From contig NC_081144.1 of the NCBI RefSeq assembly GCF_958295425.1, positions 25,886,327 to 25,950,326 of the forward strand: a DNA stretch of 64,000 nt, written 5' to 3'. Of the stretch, positions 1-9,952 are shown piece by piece; within the stretch, counting starts at the first letter, position 1, and each line of letters begins with the position of its first letter. The translations under genes were made by a program, and so were the position numbers. Under the pieces are notes generated by a model. It did no database searches. It was not told the origin of the DNA and saw only the letters and a list, made by a program, of their open reading frames with translations. This DNA comes from Solea solea (Eukaryota > Chordata > Actinopteri > Pleuronectiformes > Soleidae).

Positions 1-23
1 GGGAGCGCTCCGCACGATGCCTC

Positions 24-533
24 ATTCTCGGTAAAGCTGCCGGAGAGGAAACATCGTCGGAGTGATGTCGTATGTTTAAATCCCCTGTCCAGGTATGAGA
101 AGTGACATTTGTGTGTTTAACTACTGAATAACTTAGTTTTGTAATTCTATTTGTGTTTTGGGTGTTTTGGGAAGCTGTGCCTTCATGTTTGTGTTTTGGT
201 CGGGTTTGCCAGTCTAAAGTGACATCTAGTGGCCAGAGATGAGAGGTTCTCGTGATGCTTGCATGCACATATAGTTTAATAAAGAGTTATTATTATATAT
301 TAGTTTTATAGAGTTTTATATAGATAAATTAGTGTTAAGATAATGTTTTGTTTATTATTTAAGGAACTGTTTTTGTGAATGTCCACCTTGCTGTATTATT
401 GTAATGTTTTTTATGTTAGTATTTTGTGTACTTAATTGTAAATATTCAAGAAATAAAACTGAGATTCTCGGTAAAGCTGCCAGAGAGGAAACATCGTCGG
501 AGTGATGTCGTATGTTTAAATCCCCTGTCCAGG
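24..533 (+). repeat. LTR-like unit flanked by 70-bp direct repeats
   Basis: A 70-bp block at 24-93 recurs at 464-533 with one difference that I can see (cggag against cagag). The second copy follows an AATAAA at 452-457. A promoter-poor, AT-rich stretch lies between the copies. One reading is a solo LTR at about 94-533 preceded by the tail of another LTR; another is a very short terminal-repeat element. No primer-binding site or gag/pol coding was recognised nearby. The family is unresolved. Confidence 0.45.
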
Positions 534-904
534 CTGTAACACATGCAACAAGAAGGCTTGTGACCCTGGACTCAGTTTTTGGTGATTCTTAGCTAGTCGC
601 CGAGCCTTGTGCTCTTGCACCAGAAGCAGTTGTCTAAGTAAGTCCGGGATAGTGCATTTCGGTTTGCCTACTGGGTCAATGAGGGGCTTGAGGAGGTCTT
701 TTTTTTTTATTTCCTCAGGTAAGTTTCTTCAGGATGGGCTAGCCACTGTGTTCTGTGGGACGAAAGTGGTCACATCACTGGCATTTTGAGCGGGGCCGGA
801 GGTTCCTCGCGGACTCATCTTCGTTCAGCTCGGCTGCTGACATGGCGAGCTAGGGTTCAACACAGACCACATTATCCTGTGTCCTAGGGCGATGCAGAGC
901 TTCC
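534..904. other. Unassigned non-coding stretch
   Basis: No gene is supported here. A short open frame at 607-789 has no recognisable domain. The sequence is probably internal, decayed mobile-element DNA, since it runs directly into the hairpin repeat array that follows. Confidence 0.4.
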
Positions 905-1560
905 TTAAGGAGCTAAATGTGCACAGGGAAAATCGTCCTGTGGCTAACAGGGTGCCACATATTCTGTACTGGGCTAGGGACAAGGAGAATTGACCTGTGG
1001 CCTATAAGTGGTTGCAGCTATCTGTGTAGGCTGGGACAATGCACAGGGAAAAACATCTGGTGACTAACAGTACCGCAGTTCCTGTGAACTGGACTAGGCA
1101 CAGGGAGAATTGACCCGTGGCCTGTAAATGGTCACGGCTATCTTTGTGGGCGGGGACCATGCACGGGTAAAATCGTCCCGTGACTCACTAGCATGGTGCA
1201 GGGGAAAGTCCGCCTGGCCTTAATAAATAAACAGCCACAAGTCTTTGTAGTTGGGCTGTGCACAGGAGAATGTCCTCCTGAGACTCGCTAGATGCCACAG
1301 TTCCTGTGAACTGGGCTAGGCGCAGGGAAAGCTCAACCTGGACTGAATAAGTAAACAACCACAGATCTCTGCAGATGGACGGTACATGGGGGAAAGTCCT
1401 CCCAAGATTCACTTCATGCCACAGTTCCTGTGAACTGGGTTAAGCACAGGGAAATCTCGACCTGGCCTAAATGAATAACAGTAAGCTACTGTGTTAGCTA
1501 AACTGCACGGGGAAACCAACCCGTGACTCACTACAGATGCAATTAAATTACAGTTATTGT
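905..1560 (+). repeat. Degenerate ~120-bp tandem array of small hairpins
   Basis: A motif beginning gcac(a/g)ggg recurs at about 921, 1041, 1161, 1259, 1381 and 1505, so the period is about 120 bp. A half-unit copy lies between them (for example about 978 and 1097). Most motifs form a 6-bp stem such as CACAGG...CCTGTG or CACGGG...CCCGTG around a 9-12 nt loop. A second small stem, cacagttcctgtg, recurs at about 1076, 1287 and 1419. Function unknown; possibly untranslated sequence of a retroelement. Confidence 0.65.
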
Positions 1561-1834
1561 GTTGGTTATGTTTAAGCAGCTGCTAAAGAGGTGTATCAGA
1601 GATCAAACCACTTAGCACACAATATTCAAAGTATTCAAAGCTGATCTAATTATCACGATTGAATGGCAGGGTGACCACCAACAATCGGGCACCAGTCAAT
1701 AGCTTAGCCAGTTAACAATTTCCATAAGGTTTCGGAGATGGACATCCAGAAACTGATCAAAGATTGCAACAAGCTGAGGTAACATCATAAACATCGGTAT
1801 TGTGGTTGTTCTTGTAACTTTGATGCTTCCTTGT

Positions 1835-2123
1835 TTATGTAAGGTACTTTGATGTTTCTGTATATATGGTGGACCTATCTGGAGGAAAGGCAGAGAAATC
1901 CAAAAATGTAATTCTCACAGCACCGCTGCCTCTGTCCAGGTGAGAGAGAGATCGGTGTTGCAGGAAGATGATGGCATCTTCCACTCCCACCTTTTCCCGG
2001 TAAGCAAACTGTAGGGGGTCAAGGGCATGGCAGGTCTGTGGCCTGAGGTGATGAAGCACCAGTCGTTCCATGGTCTTCATCACGTGCGACGTCAGGGCCA
2101 CAGGTCTGAAGTCTGTATCCAGG
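1835..2123 (-). pseudogene. L2-type LINE reverse transcriptase fragment
   Basis: The minus frame reads [20 protein letters not shown], then [17 protein letters not shown] and RITFLDFSAF. These are the palm segment just before and at RT motif A of an L2-clade LINE. The same segment occurs in the intact L2 at 43.7-46.7 kb of this window ([33 protein letters not shown]), so the assignment is internal as well as by family knowledge. The fragment is truncated at both ends and directly abuts an oppositely oriented L1 fragment at about 2124. Confidence 0.75.
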
Positions 2124-2283
2124 CACTTTACTCCTCCCCCACTGCGAGAATTAAAGTTAATGGCAGTTTGTCTGATTCCATAACTTTACAACGTGGTTGC
2201 AGGCAGGGCTGCACAGCCCCAATCTATTTAATTTATTCATCAAACCTTTAGCCCAAGCAGTACGTGACAGGTCAGGACTCAAG
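2124..2283 (+). pseudogene. L1-type LINE RT fragment, part 1 (motif B region)
   Basis: The reading [16 protein letters not shown]...LQRGCRQGC, then [15 protein letters not shown] after a frame change, is characteristic of fish L1 RT around the RQG motif. It is the 5'-most surviving part of an L1 copy that continues at 2656, 4558 and 5905. Frameshifts separate its pieces, so it is dead. The L1 is 5'-truncated here, at the junction with the minus-strand L2 fragment. Confidence 0.75.
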
Positions 2284-2655
2284 GCAGGACTTGGAAAAGT
2301 AGTACTTGGAAATCAAACTTTATTGATTCTGATCTTAATTAACCTTTTTCTCAAATACAAAAATAATCAGGCTATGAAAATGCTATGCTAAACAAAAAAA
2401 AAAATCACTCTCGAGGAGGTTAAAGGCTATGAAGAACACTAAGAACAAAAATCACTCGCAAGGAGGCTAGAGACTATGAAAACTCAAAAAACAAAAAATC
2501 ACTCGCAAGGAGGCTAAAAGTAACAGGTTCTAAGTAACAAAACGTATCAACAAAAATCTCTCCTAACCCTAACCCTCCTGTGTTTTATTACAATGTGACA
2601 GTATGTCAGGACTAAACAGGACTATAAGGTATTTCCTTGGTATTTCAAAGGTATT
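2284..2655. repeat. ~370-bp repeat-bearing insertion in the L1
   Basis: This stretch separates the L1 motif B region from the ADD motif at 2691, where intact L1s would be contiguous. It holds three or four imperfect copies of a block with aaaatcactcgcaaggaggct, spaced 50-60 bp apart, and a short ccctaaccctaacc-like run near 2567. The layout (tandem copies of an 'aatcact' block within a non-coding element) resembles the larger array at 29 kb. No terminal repeats could be fixed. Confidence 0.5.
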
Positions 2656-3250
2656 TCCATGGAGGAGAGGAATATAAGATAAGTCTGTAGGCGGACGATG
2701 TGTTGATTACAATAAAAAATCCTAATTCAGGCCTGAATTAATGAAAATACTGGAAACATATGGGGAATATTCAGGATATGCCTTAAATGTACATAAAACA
2801 CAGGTTATGACATTTAATTACACACCTACAGAAGAACTCAACGTAATGTACAGTTTTAATTGGAACACTCTCTATATTAAATATCCGGGAGTGAGTTTGC
2901 CTAAAGACATGTCACAATTATTCAACATTAACTATAACTGTATTAACAAAAAAATATATTTGATGACCTTGATGGGTGGAGCCTGCTGCCTTTTGACTTT
3001 GGTAGCAGAATTAGATCGATAAAAATGAATATCCTGCCTAGGTTATTGTATCTCTTTTTATCATTGCCAGTGGAAATCCCTGCAAAACAATTTAGAGAGT
3101 GAAATAAACATATTTCACGATTCATCTGGAATAAACACAGACCAAGGGTTAAAGTTTCCACCCTTCAGCTTCCGGAGGAGAGGGGCGGTAAGGCCCTCCC
3201 ATCTTTAAAGGACTTTAAAGACCTCTAGTATATTGGTGTAATTCTTCTTA
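2656..3250 (+). pseudogene. L1-type LINE RT fragment, part 2 (YADD box and thumb)
   Basis: EYKISL is followed by a TAG stop at 2688-2690 and then ADDVLITIKNPNSGLN. The tyrosine codon of the catalytic YADD box has therefore become a stop. After a frame change, ETYGEYSGYALNVHKTQVM and later [16 protein letters not shown] (frameshifted) match the L1 thumb and connection region. The segment ends at the TA dinucleotide (3249-3250) where the Tc1 element inserted. Confidence 0.8.
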
Positions 3251-4555
3251 CACTACTCACAAAAAGTTAGGGATATTCGGCTTCCAGGTGAAATTTCAGG
3301 ATGAACCTAAAATGCACTATAACCTTTACAGGTAAACTTAATGTGACCTTCTCTAAACATTTGAATGCACATGTCCAACTGTTCAATGTTTCAGTACTTT
3401 TTGCACAACTTGCTGTTCTTTAACAAAAAGCTTAACGGCAAAATTCACAACAGGGGTTTTATCCATGAATCAACCAATAATTGTCCTGGTTCAGTTAGAA
3501 CTGGTATTTAAACAGTCCTCCCCATCATGCTGGTCATATTTTGACAACATGAGACCAAGACGTCACCTAACAATTGATCAACAGTATCTCGCCATTGCCA
3601 GGTTTCAAACAGGATGTTCTCAGATGGAAGTGGCCACTGAGTGTCATCAGCAGACTGCAACAGAGATACAGAGAGACTGGAAGAGTCACACAAAGGCATA
3701 GAAGTGGACGTCCTTTGACCACATCCCACACTGATGACCACTTCATCGTGAACAGTGCCCTGTGGAATTGGATGATGAATGCCACATCAGGCACATTTAA
3801 GGGAGGTGAGAAGCCCCCAAGTGTCACGTCAGACCATTCAAAACCGTTTACATCCATGTGGTCTGCGTGCTAAACGACCTGTAAGTGTACCTGACCAGCC
3901 GTCATCATCTTCCATTGGCCAGGGAGCATTTACACTGGACGAGGGACCAGTGGGCCTCAGTGCTGTTCTCTGATGAAAGTCGATTCATGATGACCGTCAA
4001 CGATGTTGGAGACATCAGGGAGAGCGCTATGCATCAGCCAGACGAGCCTTTGGTGGTGGTGGTGATACAGTGTGGGCAGGTGTGTCTCGTCAATACAGAA
4101 CTGCCCTGCTCTTTGTGAATGGTACAGTGACAAGCTGCATGAACAACACAGGCCTAATTTCATCTCCAGCTCATCGAGGTCACATCATTAGGGAACGGCT
4201 GCTGGAGACTGGGGGACCTCAAAGTGGCCTGCACTTTCTCCAGACCTGAATCCCATAGAAAACCTATGGCATCAGCTGAGTTGCCGTGTAGAGGCTCGTA
4301 ACTCTGTAACCCAGACCTTCAATGACCTGAGGGCCGCCCTTCAAGAAGAGTGGGATGCCATGCCTCAGCAGACAATAAGTCGACTGGTGAACATCATCAG
4401 ATGTTGTTGTCAAGCTGTAATTGATGCTCAAGGCCACATGACAAGTTATTGAGACATTGCCATTTTTTGTTGTGGTATACCCACCACTGTTGTGGTTGTT
4501 GTTTTCCATACATTTCACCCGAAAGCTGACTATCCCAAACTTTTTGTGAGTAGTG
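3251..4555 (+). mobile_element. Tc1-like DNA transposon, defective
   Basis: The 1.3-kb element is flanked by TA at 3249-3250 and 4556-4557, as expected for a Tc1/mariner target site. Its ends are inverted repeats: cactactcacaaaaagtt at the left and the reverse complement aactttttgtgagtagtg at the right, with similarity continuing inward for about 40 bp. It lies inside the L1 at 2.1-6.6 kb, and the L1 protein reading resumes at 4558. The transposase it carries is described separately. Confidence 0.9.
3550..4452 (+). pseudogene. Tc1-like transposase pseudogene
   Basis: Starting at MRPRRHLTIDQQYLAIARFQTG there is a helix-turn-helix region, then SRLQQRYRETGRVTQRHRSGRP in another frame (the GRPR-like linker), the box LFSDESRF near 3963, and SPDLNPIENLWHQL near 4235-4280. 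The frame continues to a stop at about 4450. These are landmarks of a DD34E Tc1 transposase. The reading changes frame several times (for example near 3640, 3780 and 3880), so no intact enzyme can be made. Confidence 0.85.
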
Positions 4556-4557
4556 TA

Positions 4558-4995
4558 TGTAGCTAAATGGAAGACCATAGAGTTATCATTAACAGATGAA
4601 CCCATACAATCACTGCTTGGTTGTGTGGGAATGGAGAAAAAAATATTACATACAGAGAGCCAATGGGTGAACTGCTCATTGAAGGTATGGGGGGAGGTGG
4701 TTAAAAAATGTGAACAGATCAACTTAGATGGCCAGACCTATTATGGTGTTACTGCTGTATGCAAAATTGTTAAAAAAAAATGGGAGCTGAACAGCTTTAA
4801 CAACTTATGTCAAATGTATGGACTAGGTAGGCAAGACTTTTACAGGTACTTACAGTTTTGTGATTATTTTTGTAGAAAGCTGAAAGGTTGTAACCACCAG
4901 TGATAATTCATATATTTATGGATGCATACAACTCTGGGAACATTAAATGACTTATAAGCAAGTATACCACAGCATCTCCTCCATCTCCTCTCCAT
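4558..4995 (+). pseudogene. L1-type LINE fragment, part 3
   Basis: VAKWKTIELSLTDEPIQSLLG, then TYYGVTAVCKIVKKKWELNSF and GRQDFYRYLQFCDYF, match the C-terminal part of fish L1 ORF2. The reading picks up directly after the Tc1 right end, which shows the Tc1 is a later insertion. Stops follow after about 4900. The segment ends where a hAT-like element inserted (4996). Confidence 0.8.
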
Positions 4996-5904
4996 TAGTG
5001 ACGGGAAGTTGGACTCTTCTTACTGACTCGGATCTTTTACTCTCGGACAGTAAATTGAACTAATCTTTTTTTGAGTCATTTCGTTCATTTCGTTCATTTT
5101 TACAGCGGGTGGCGCTGTATCCCTCGTGTCTAAAAAAGACAGCGGTTCTCAAACACTTAACACTGTAGGCAACATCGTTTGCTTCAGCTGACAAAGTATA
5201 ATAAACAAAATGCCACAAGCAATTCAAACCATATGAAACCCTAGGAAAGCAAATACACACCTCAATAAAGTGACAAGTGACTTGTGTCCTGTATACTCTC
5301 TGCCATTGTTGTTTAACAGCACGACAGTGACTAGGTAGCTGTCACGTGACCTGAGAACCGACACTCAGTTGAGTGAATCCTGAACTAATCATTTCTGTTT
5401 CCTTTCCTGCTAAGCTTATGCAGCTGCCTGCCATCGTGTGGTGAAGGAAGGTACTGCATGAAAATGAACGAACGAACCACTTAGTTGAGTGAATCCTGAA
5501 CTAATCATTTCTGTTTCCTGTCCTGCTGACTGAACTTATGCAGCTGCCTGCCATTGTGTGGTGAAGGAAGGTACTGCATGAAAATGAACGAACAAACCAC
5601 TCAGTTGAGTCAGTCCTGAACTAATCATTTCTGTTTCCTGTTCTGCTGACTGAACTTATGCAGCTGTCTGCCATGTGGCGAAGGAAGGTACTGCATGAAA
5701 ATGAATGCACGAACCACTCAGTTGAGTCACTAATCATTTCTGTTTCCTGTTCTGCTATCTGAACTTATGCAGCTGTCTGCCATGTGGCGAAGGAAGGTAC
5801 AGCATGAAAATGAACGAATCACTCACTGAGATGACTCATTACTCCCGAGTCATATAAAAGATTAGTTCATTTTGAACGAATCGTTCACGAACGACACATC
5901 ACTA
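4996..5904. mobile_element. Non-autonomous hAT-like element
   Basis: The ends read tagtgacgg (left) and, as reverse complement, tagtgatgt (right). The flanking 8-mers are ctctccat (4988-4995) and ctcctcat (5905-5912), a 6-of-8 match that fits a decayed 8-bp hAT target duplication. The L1 reading resumes outside. No transposase is encoded. The interior contains a four-copy 117-bp tandem repeat. The superfamily is inferred from end sequence and duplication length only. Confidence 0.6.
5363..5825 (+). repeat. ~117-bp tandem repeat, four copies
   Basis: Units start near 5363, 5478, 5598 and 5715 with cact(c/t)agttgagt and end with ggaaggtactgcatgaaaatg plus gaacgaa-like sequence. Copies differ by small substitutions and short deletions. 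The array makes up over half of the hAT-like element that contains it. Confidence 0.85.
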
Positions 5905-6625
5905 CTCCTCATTGAAGAAGGATTCAACAGACTTTGTGATACATCGATGGGAAAAAGAGTTGAACATTGTGAGAACAGAGGACATGTGGCTGAGCGCCTG
6001 GGAAACACAGTCATCCTCCACCAACTCCTGGACTTGGAGAGACTTCTTTTGGAAAAGGTTGATTCTTTTTTTTTTAACTCCCAAGCAGAAGTCCAAGCAG
6101 ACTGCTGGAGAGAATGTGTAGAGTTCTTTGCTGATCATGCCCATGTTTTTTTGGTCTTGCCCCTCCATCCAGTTTTTCTGGAAGGAAGTGGCAAATATGA
6201 TTTCAAAGCTTCTATGTTTCAATATGAATGTATTATTCTCAACTTTCTTTCTTGGGAATATGCCAGATAGATTGAGTGAAGTGGATGTGTACCTTGCTGG
6301 CTGCAAGTAAAAAGGCCATCACAAAATGCTGGCTCCAGAACAATGCCCCCACTACAGACACTTTTGTTAATACTGTCAAACAACTACATGTACTAATGTA
6401 CAAATGACTTAATCAATCCCCAAAAAGATCTCGTTGAAAATCAATGGCAGAAATGGCCTGTTTGGCCAATGAGTGAGACTGTATGCACAAACTGAGTATG
6501 ATACTTTGTCTTTGGGATATACTTCTCACCCCGGACCTTGAATATGTGTAATTGTTCAATGTTTTTTATTTGTCTTTTGTGTATGAAAATTATCTATAAA
6601 TAAAGAGTTCAAAAAAGAAAATTAA
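5905..6625 (+). pseudogene. L1-type LINE 3' end, part 4
   Basis: HRWEKELNIVRTEDMWLSAW and then FFWSCPSIQFFWKEVANMIS, in different frames, are the conserved C-terminal region of fish L1 ORF2 (the WKEV segment). FSTFFLGNMPDRLS follows. Non-coding 3' sequence continues to an AATAAA near 6599 and an A-rich tail that ends the element at about 6625. Frameshifts at about 6060 and 6125 show it is dead. Confidence 0.8.
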
Positions 6626-6790
6626 AATCACGTGCTGATGATTCTGTTTGCACGTTTCCACTGATGAAACATCGCCTTTCTGAACAGTGAGAGCAGATGT
6701 CATTGCATATACTCAGCATATGTTCGTACAGGTACAGAGACCAAAAAGGAAGTTATCATTAAATACAAATAACAATGTTTTCTGTTTTAT

Positions 6791-7110
6791 AATAGAGAGT
6801 TTTACAGTATACATAAGGATATACATTACAGAGATAATGGAGAGTTTTACAGTATACATGAGGATATACATTACAGAGATAATAGAGAGTTTTACAGTAT
6901 ACATAAGGATATGCATTACAGAGATAATGGAGAGTTTTACAGTATACATGAGGATATGCATTACAGAGATAATAGAGAGTTTTACAGTATACATGAGGAT
7001 ATACATTACAGAGATAATAGAGAGTTTTACAGTATACATGAGGATATGCATTACAGAGATAATAGAGAGTTTTACAGTATACATGAGGATATGCATTACA
7101 GAGATAATAG
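6791..7110. repeat. 45-bp minisatellite, ~7 copies
   Basis: The unit contains gagagttttacagtataca and atgcattacagagataat and repeats every 45 bp. Because 45 is divisible by three, both strands stay open, giving spurious repetitive reading frames (ESFTVYMRIYITEI on plus, KLSIISVMHILMYTV on minus). No real gene is implied. Confidence 0.92.
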
Positions 7111-7451
7111 AAAGAGCCACAGAGATGAGAACAAGCGGTGAAGGAGGCACAAAACCACCATCTTTATGAAAAATGATGAGGAGAGTTGACGTGAAATCAG
7201 GACAAACAAACGTTCACATAATGATTGCAGCAGAAACACAACTGTCTCTCAGTCGTCACTGTCACTGTCAGGAGAGCGGTTATCAGATATTCAGTGTCTT
7301 TGGAAACATGAAAACATAAATCTGTCTGTCTCAGACAGACCTGCAGCCTCGTCTTCACTGTGTCCTGCCTGCAACATACACATACAGTGAAATACAGTAA
7401 AATATGTACATGTTCACACTGGAAACACATTTAGCTCAGTTAAAAATGCTG
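7111..7451. other. Unassigned non-coding stretch
   Basis: No gene or recognisable element is supported here. It separates the 45-bp minisatellite from the tandem triplication. Confidence 0.4.
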
Positions 7452-8694
7452 ATTTTGTCTATGGAATTTGGTGTGAGAGAGTAGGTTTATGTCTCTTCTT
7501 TAAGACTTAGTTAGTACAGACTTCAGTCAGTACTAACTATGTACCAGTACGCAAGATCGACGTGGGACAGACGCTGAACAGATGAGATGGCACGTAGATC
7601 CTTAAATAGGCACAAAAGGTACCTGTGCGGGAACAATGTGTAACGGGAGACTTTAACTGGAACAGGAAAACAGGAGTTAGCAGATTCTCGGAAGCACACA
7701 CGTGCAATAATCCACAAACGATCCAATAACAAGACGACAAACAAGACACACGTGAAACAGATCGGGTAATCTCGGAAGGGAAAAGTAAAAGAAGAAGCCG
7801 AGGGACGAAAACGACTGAGACAATGGAACATGACAGCAGGTAGGTGGTCATCCTCCTGGCCAGCACTGAGAAGAAGATTTTTCCTTCTACATTCAGCAGG
7901 GCGATGTTTCTGAAGTGGCTGATGTCTTTGGAGGTCACTGGGGATAAAGACCACTACAGCTCTTTGCCACTCAGATGGGATGAGTTGCTTTTTCCAGGCA
8001 GTTCTCATGAAGTACCATAGTAGCTCATGTACCTTGGGGCAGTTCTTGGAGAGCTTGTTGGGGATTCTATTTGGGCCTGGTGCTGATGCAGATCTTGCTT
8101 TCTCCACAATTTACCTGACTTCGCTGAGCTTGGGGGGCATGATGTTGAAAACAGCAGTTGGAGGTGCAGGCTTAGACACGCACCCTTGTGTTCCTAATGG
8201 GACGTTCCTTACTTGTTCGCTGTACTGTTCCAGTTGCTCCCTGGTGGTTTCGAGCTTCCCACTCTTCTTCTCCTCCAGCAGCTGTCTGGCATGCTTAAAG
8301 GAGTCTTTGAAGAAGCTGGCTTGTTCTTTCTGCTTCCATTTGGAGCACTTGCGGATACGTTCAGCTCTGCGAAGCCTGGACAGTCTTTGCCTGACCTCCT
8401 CCCACAAGGCTTTCAGACCGTCTTTCTCTGCCAGTGTTGCTTTACTCCAGTTCTTCCGTAGTTGTCGGCGCCTTCGCACTAGAAGGTCAATCTCCTTTTC
8501 CCTCCATCCCTTCTTTCTTTGGGCGGTCCTCTGGTTGTAGGTCACTTAGCCAAATCTGTTCTTGCAGGCCTGGTATAGGAAGTCCCCAATCTGGTTGAGC
8601 TTGGATTCCACCCCTCCTTGCAAAGATCCTTCCAGTATTTTGACCAGGTCAGTGTCCAGTGTTCGCCACGCCTCTGTCTCGCTTGCCTTTGGCC
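7452..8694. repeat. 1.26-kb tandem duplication, copy 1
   Basis: This is the first of three near-identical head-to-tail units. It starts at attttgtctatggaatttgg and is about 15 bp shorter than the others because of a replacement near 7505-7520. Left of about 7838 it is non-coding. From about 7838 to 8690 it holds a minus-strand LINE RT fragment. A few substitutions distinguish it from copies 2 and 3 (for example acctgtgcg against accggtgcg). Confidence 0.92.
7838..8690 (-). pseudogene. LINE reverse transcriptase fragment (copy 1)
   Basis: The minus strand reads WPKASETEAWRTLDTDLVKI, then KGWREKEIDLLVRRRRQLRK and a basic coiled linker. After an in-frame TAA comes KARSASAPGPNRIPNKL (the APGPNGIP motif of RT), WKKQLIPSEWQRAVVVFIP and, after a frame change, HFRNIALLNVEGKIFFSVLARRM. 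This is the finger/palm start of a non-LTR RT, cut off before catalytic motif A. The clade is not certain; an R2/NeSL-like group is a possibility. Copies 2 and 3 are the same. Confidence 0.8.
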
Positions 8695-9952
8695 ATTTTG
8701 TCTATGGAATTTGGTGTGAGAGAGTAGGTTTATGTCTCTTCTTTAAGAAAAGGCTGTGAAACAGTGACATATTTCAGACTTCAGTCAGTACTAACTATGT
8801 ACCAGTACGCAAGATCGACGTGGGACAGACGCTGAACAGATGAGATGGCACGTAGATCCTTAAATAGGCACAAAAGGTACCGGTGCGGGAACAATGTGTA
8901 ACGGGAGACTTTAACTGGAACAGGAAAACAGGAGTTAGCAGATTCTCGGAAGCACACACGTGCAATAATCCACAAACGATCCAATAACAAGACGACAAAC
9001 AAGACACACGTGAAACAGATCGGGTAATCTCGGAAGGGAAAAGTAAAAGAAGAAGCCGAGGGACGAAAACGACTGAGACAATGGAACATGACAGCAGGTA
9101 GGTGGTCATCCTCCTGGCCAGCACTGAGAAGAAGATTTTTCCTTCTACATTCAGCAGGGCGATGTTTCTGAAGTGGCTGATGTCTTTGGAGGTCACTGGG
9201 GATAAAGACCACTACAGCTCTTTGCCACTCAGATGGGATGAGTTGCTTTTTCCAGGCAGTTCTCATGAAGTACCATAGTAGCTCATGTACCTTGGGGCAG
9301 TTGTTGGAGAGCTTGTAGGGGATTCTATTTGGGCCTGGTGCTGATGCAGATCTTGCTTTCTCCACAATTTACCTGACTTCGCTGAGCTTGGGGGGCATGA
9401 TGTTGAAAACAGCAGTTGGAGGTGCAGGCTTAGACACGCACCCTTGTGTTCCTAATGGGACGTTCCTTACTTGTTCGCTGTACTGTTCCAGTTGCTCCCT
9501 GGTGGTTTCGAGCTTCCCACTCTTCTTCTCCTCCAGCAGCTGTCTGGCATGCTTAAAGGAGTCTTTGAAGAAGCTGGCTCGTTCTTTCTGCTTCCATTTG
9601 GAGCACTTGCGGATACGTTCAGCTCTGCGAAGCCTGGACAGTCTTTGCCTGACCTCCTCCCACAAGGCTTTCAGACCGTCTTTCTCTGCCAGTGTTGCTT
9701 TACTCCAGTTCTTCCGTAGTTGTCGGCGCCTTCGCACTAGAAGGTCAATCTCCTTTTCCCTCCATCCCTTCTTTCTTTGGGCGGTCCTCTGGTTGTAGGT
9801 CACTTAGCCAAATCTGTTCTTGCAGGCCTGGTATAGGAAGTCCCCAATCTGGTTGAGCTTGGATTCCACCCCTCCTTGCAAAGATCCTTCCAGTATTTTG
9901 ACCAGGTCAGTGTCCAGTGTTCGCCACGCCTCTGTCTCGCTTGCCTTTGGCC
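8695..9952. repeat. 1.26-kb tandem duplication, copy 2
   Basis: This is a 1258-bp unit with the same content as copy 1. The same minus-strand frames recur at exactly +1258 (144-codon, 194-codon and 133-codon frames). Only scattered single-base differences were noticed, so the duplication is recent, gene-converted, or an assembly artefact. Confidence 0.92.
9096..9948 (-). pseudogene. LINE reverse transcriptase fragment (copy 2)
   Basis: This is the counterpart of the 7838-8690 fragment, shifted by 1258 bp, with the same TAA break and frameshift. Reading differences from copy 1 include KQKER for KQKEQ and NRIPYKLSNN for NRIPNKLSKN. Broken and truncated before the catalytic motifs. Confidence 0.8.

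Noticed and set aside
6687..7169. 160- and 145-codon open frames on opposite strands
   Set aside because: They are produced by a 45-bp minisatellite whose period is a multiple of three; both strands are open for that reason only.
7980..8545. 186-codon plus-strand frame (and the 136-codon versions in copies 2 and 3)
   Set aside because: It is the antisense shadow of the minus-strand LINE fragment, whose RT motifs identify the real strand.
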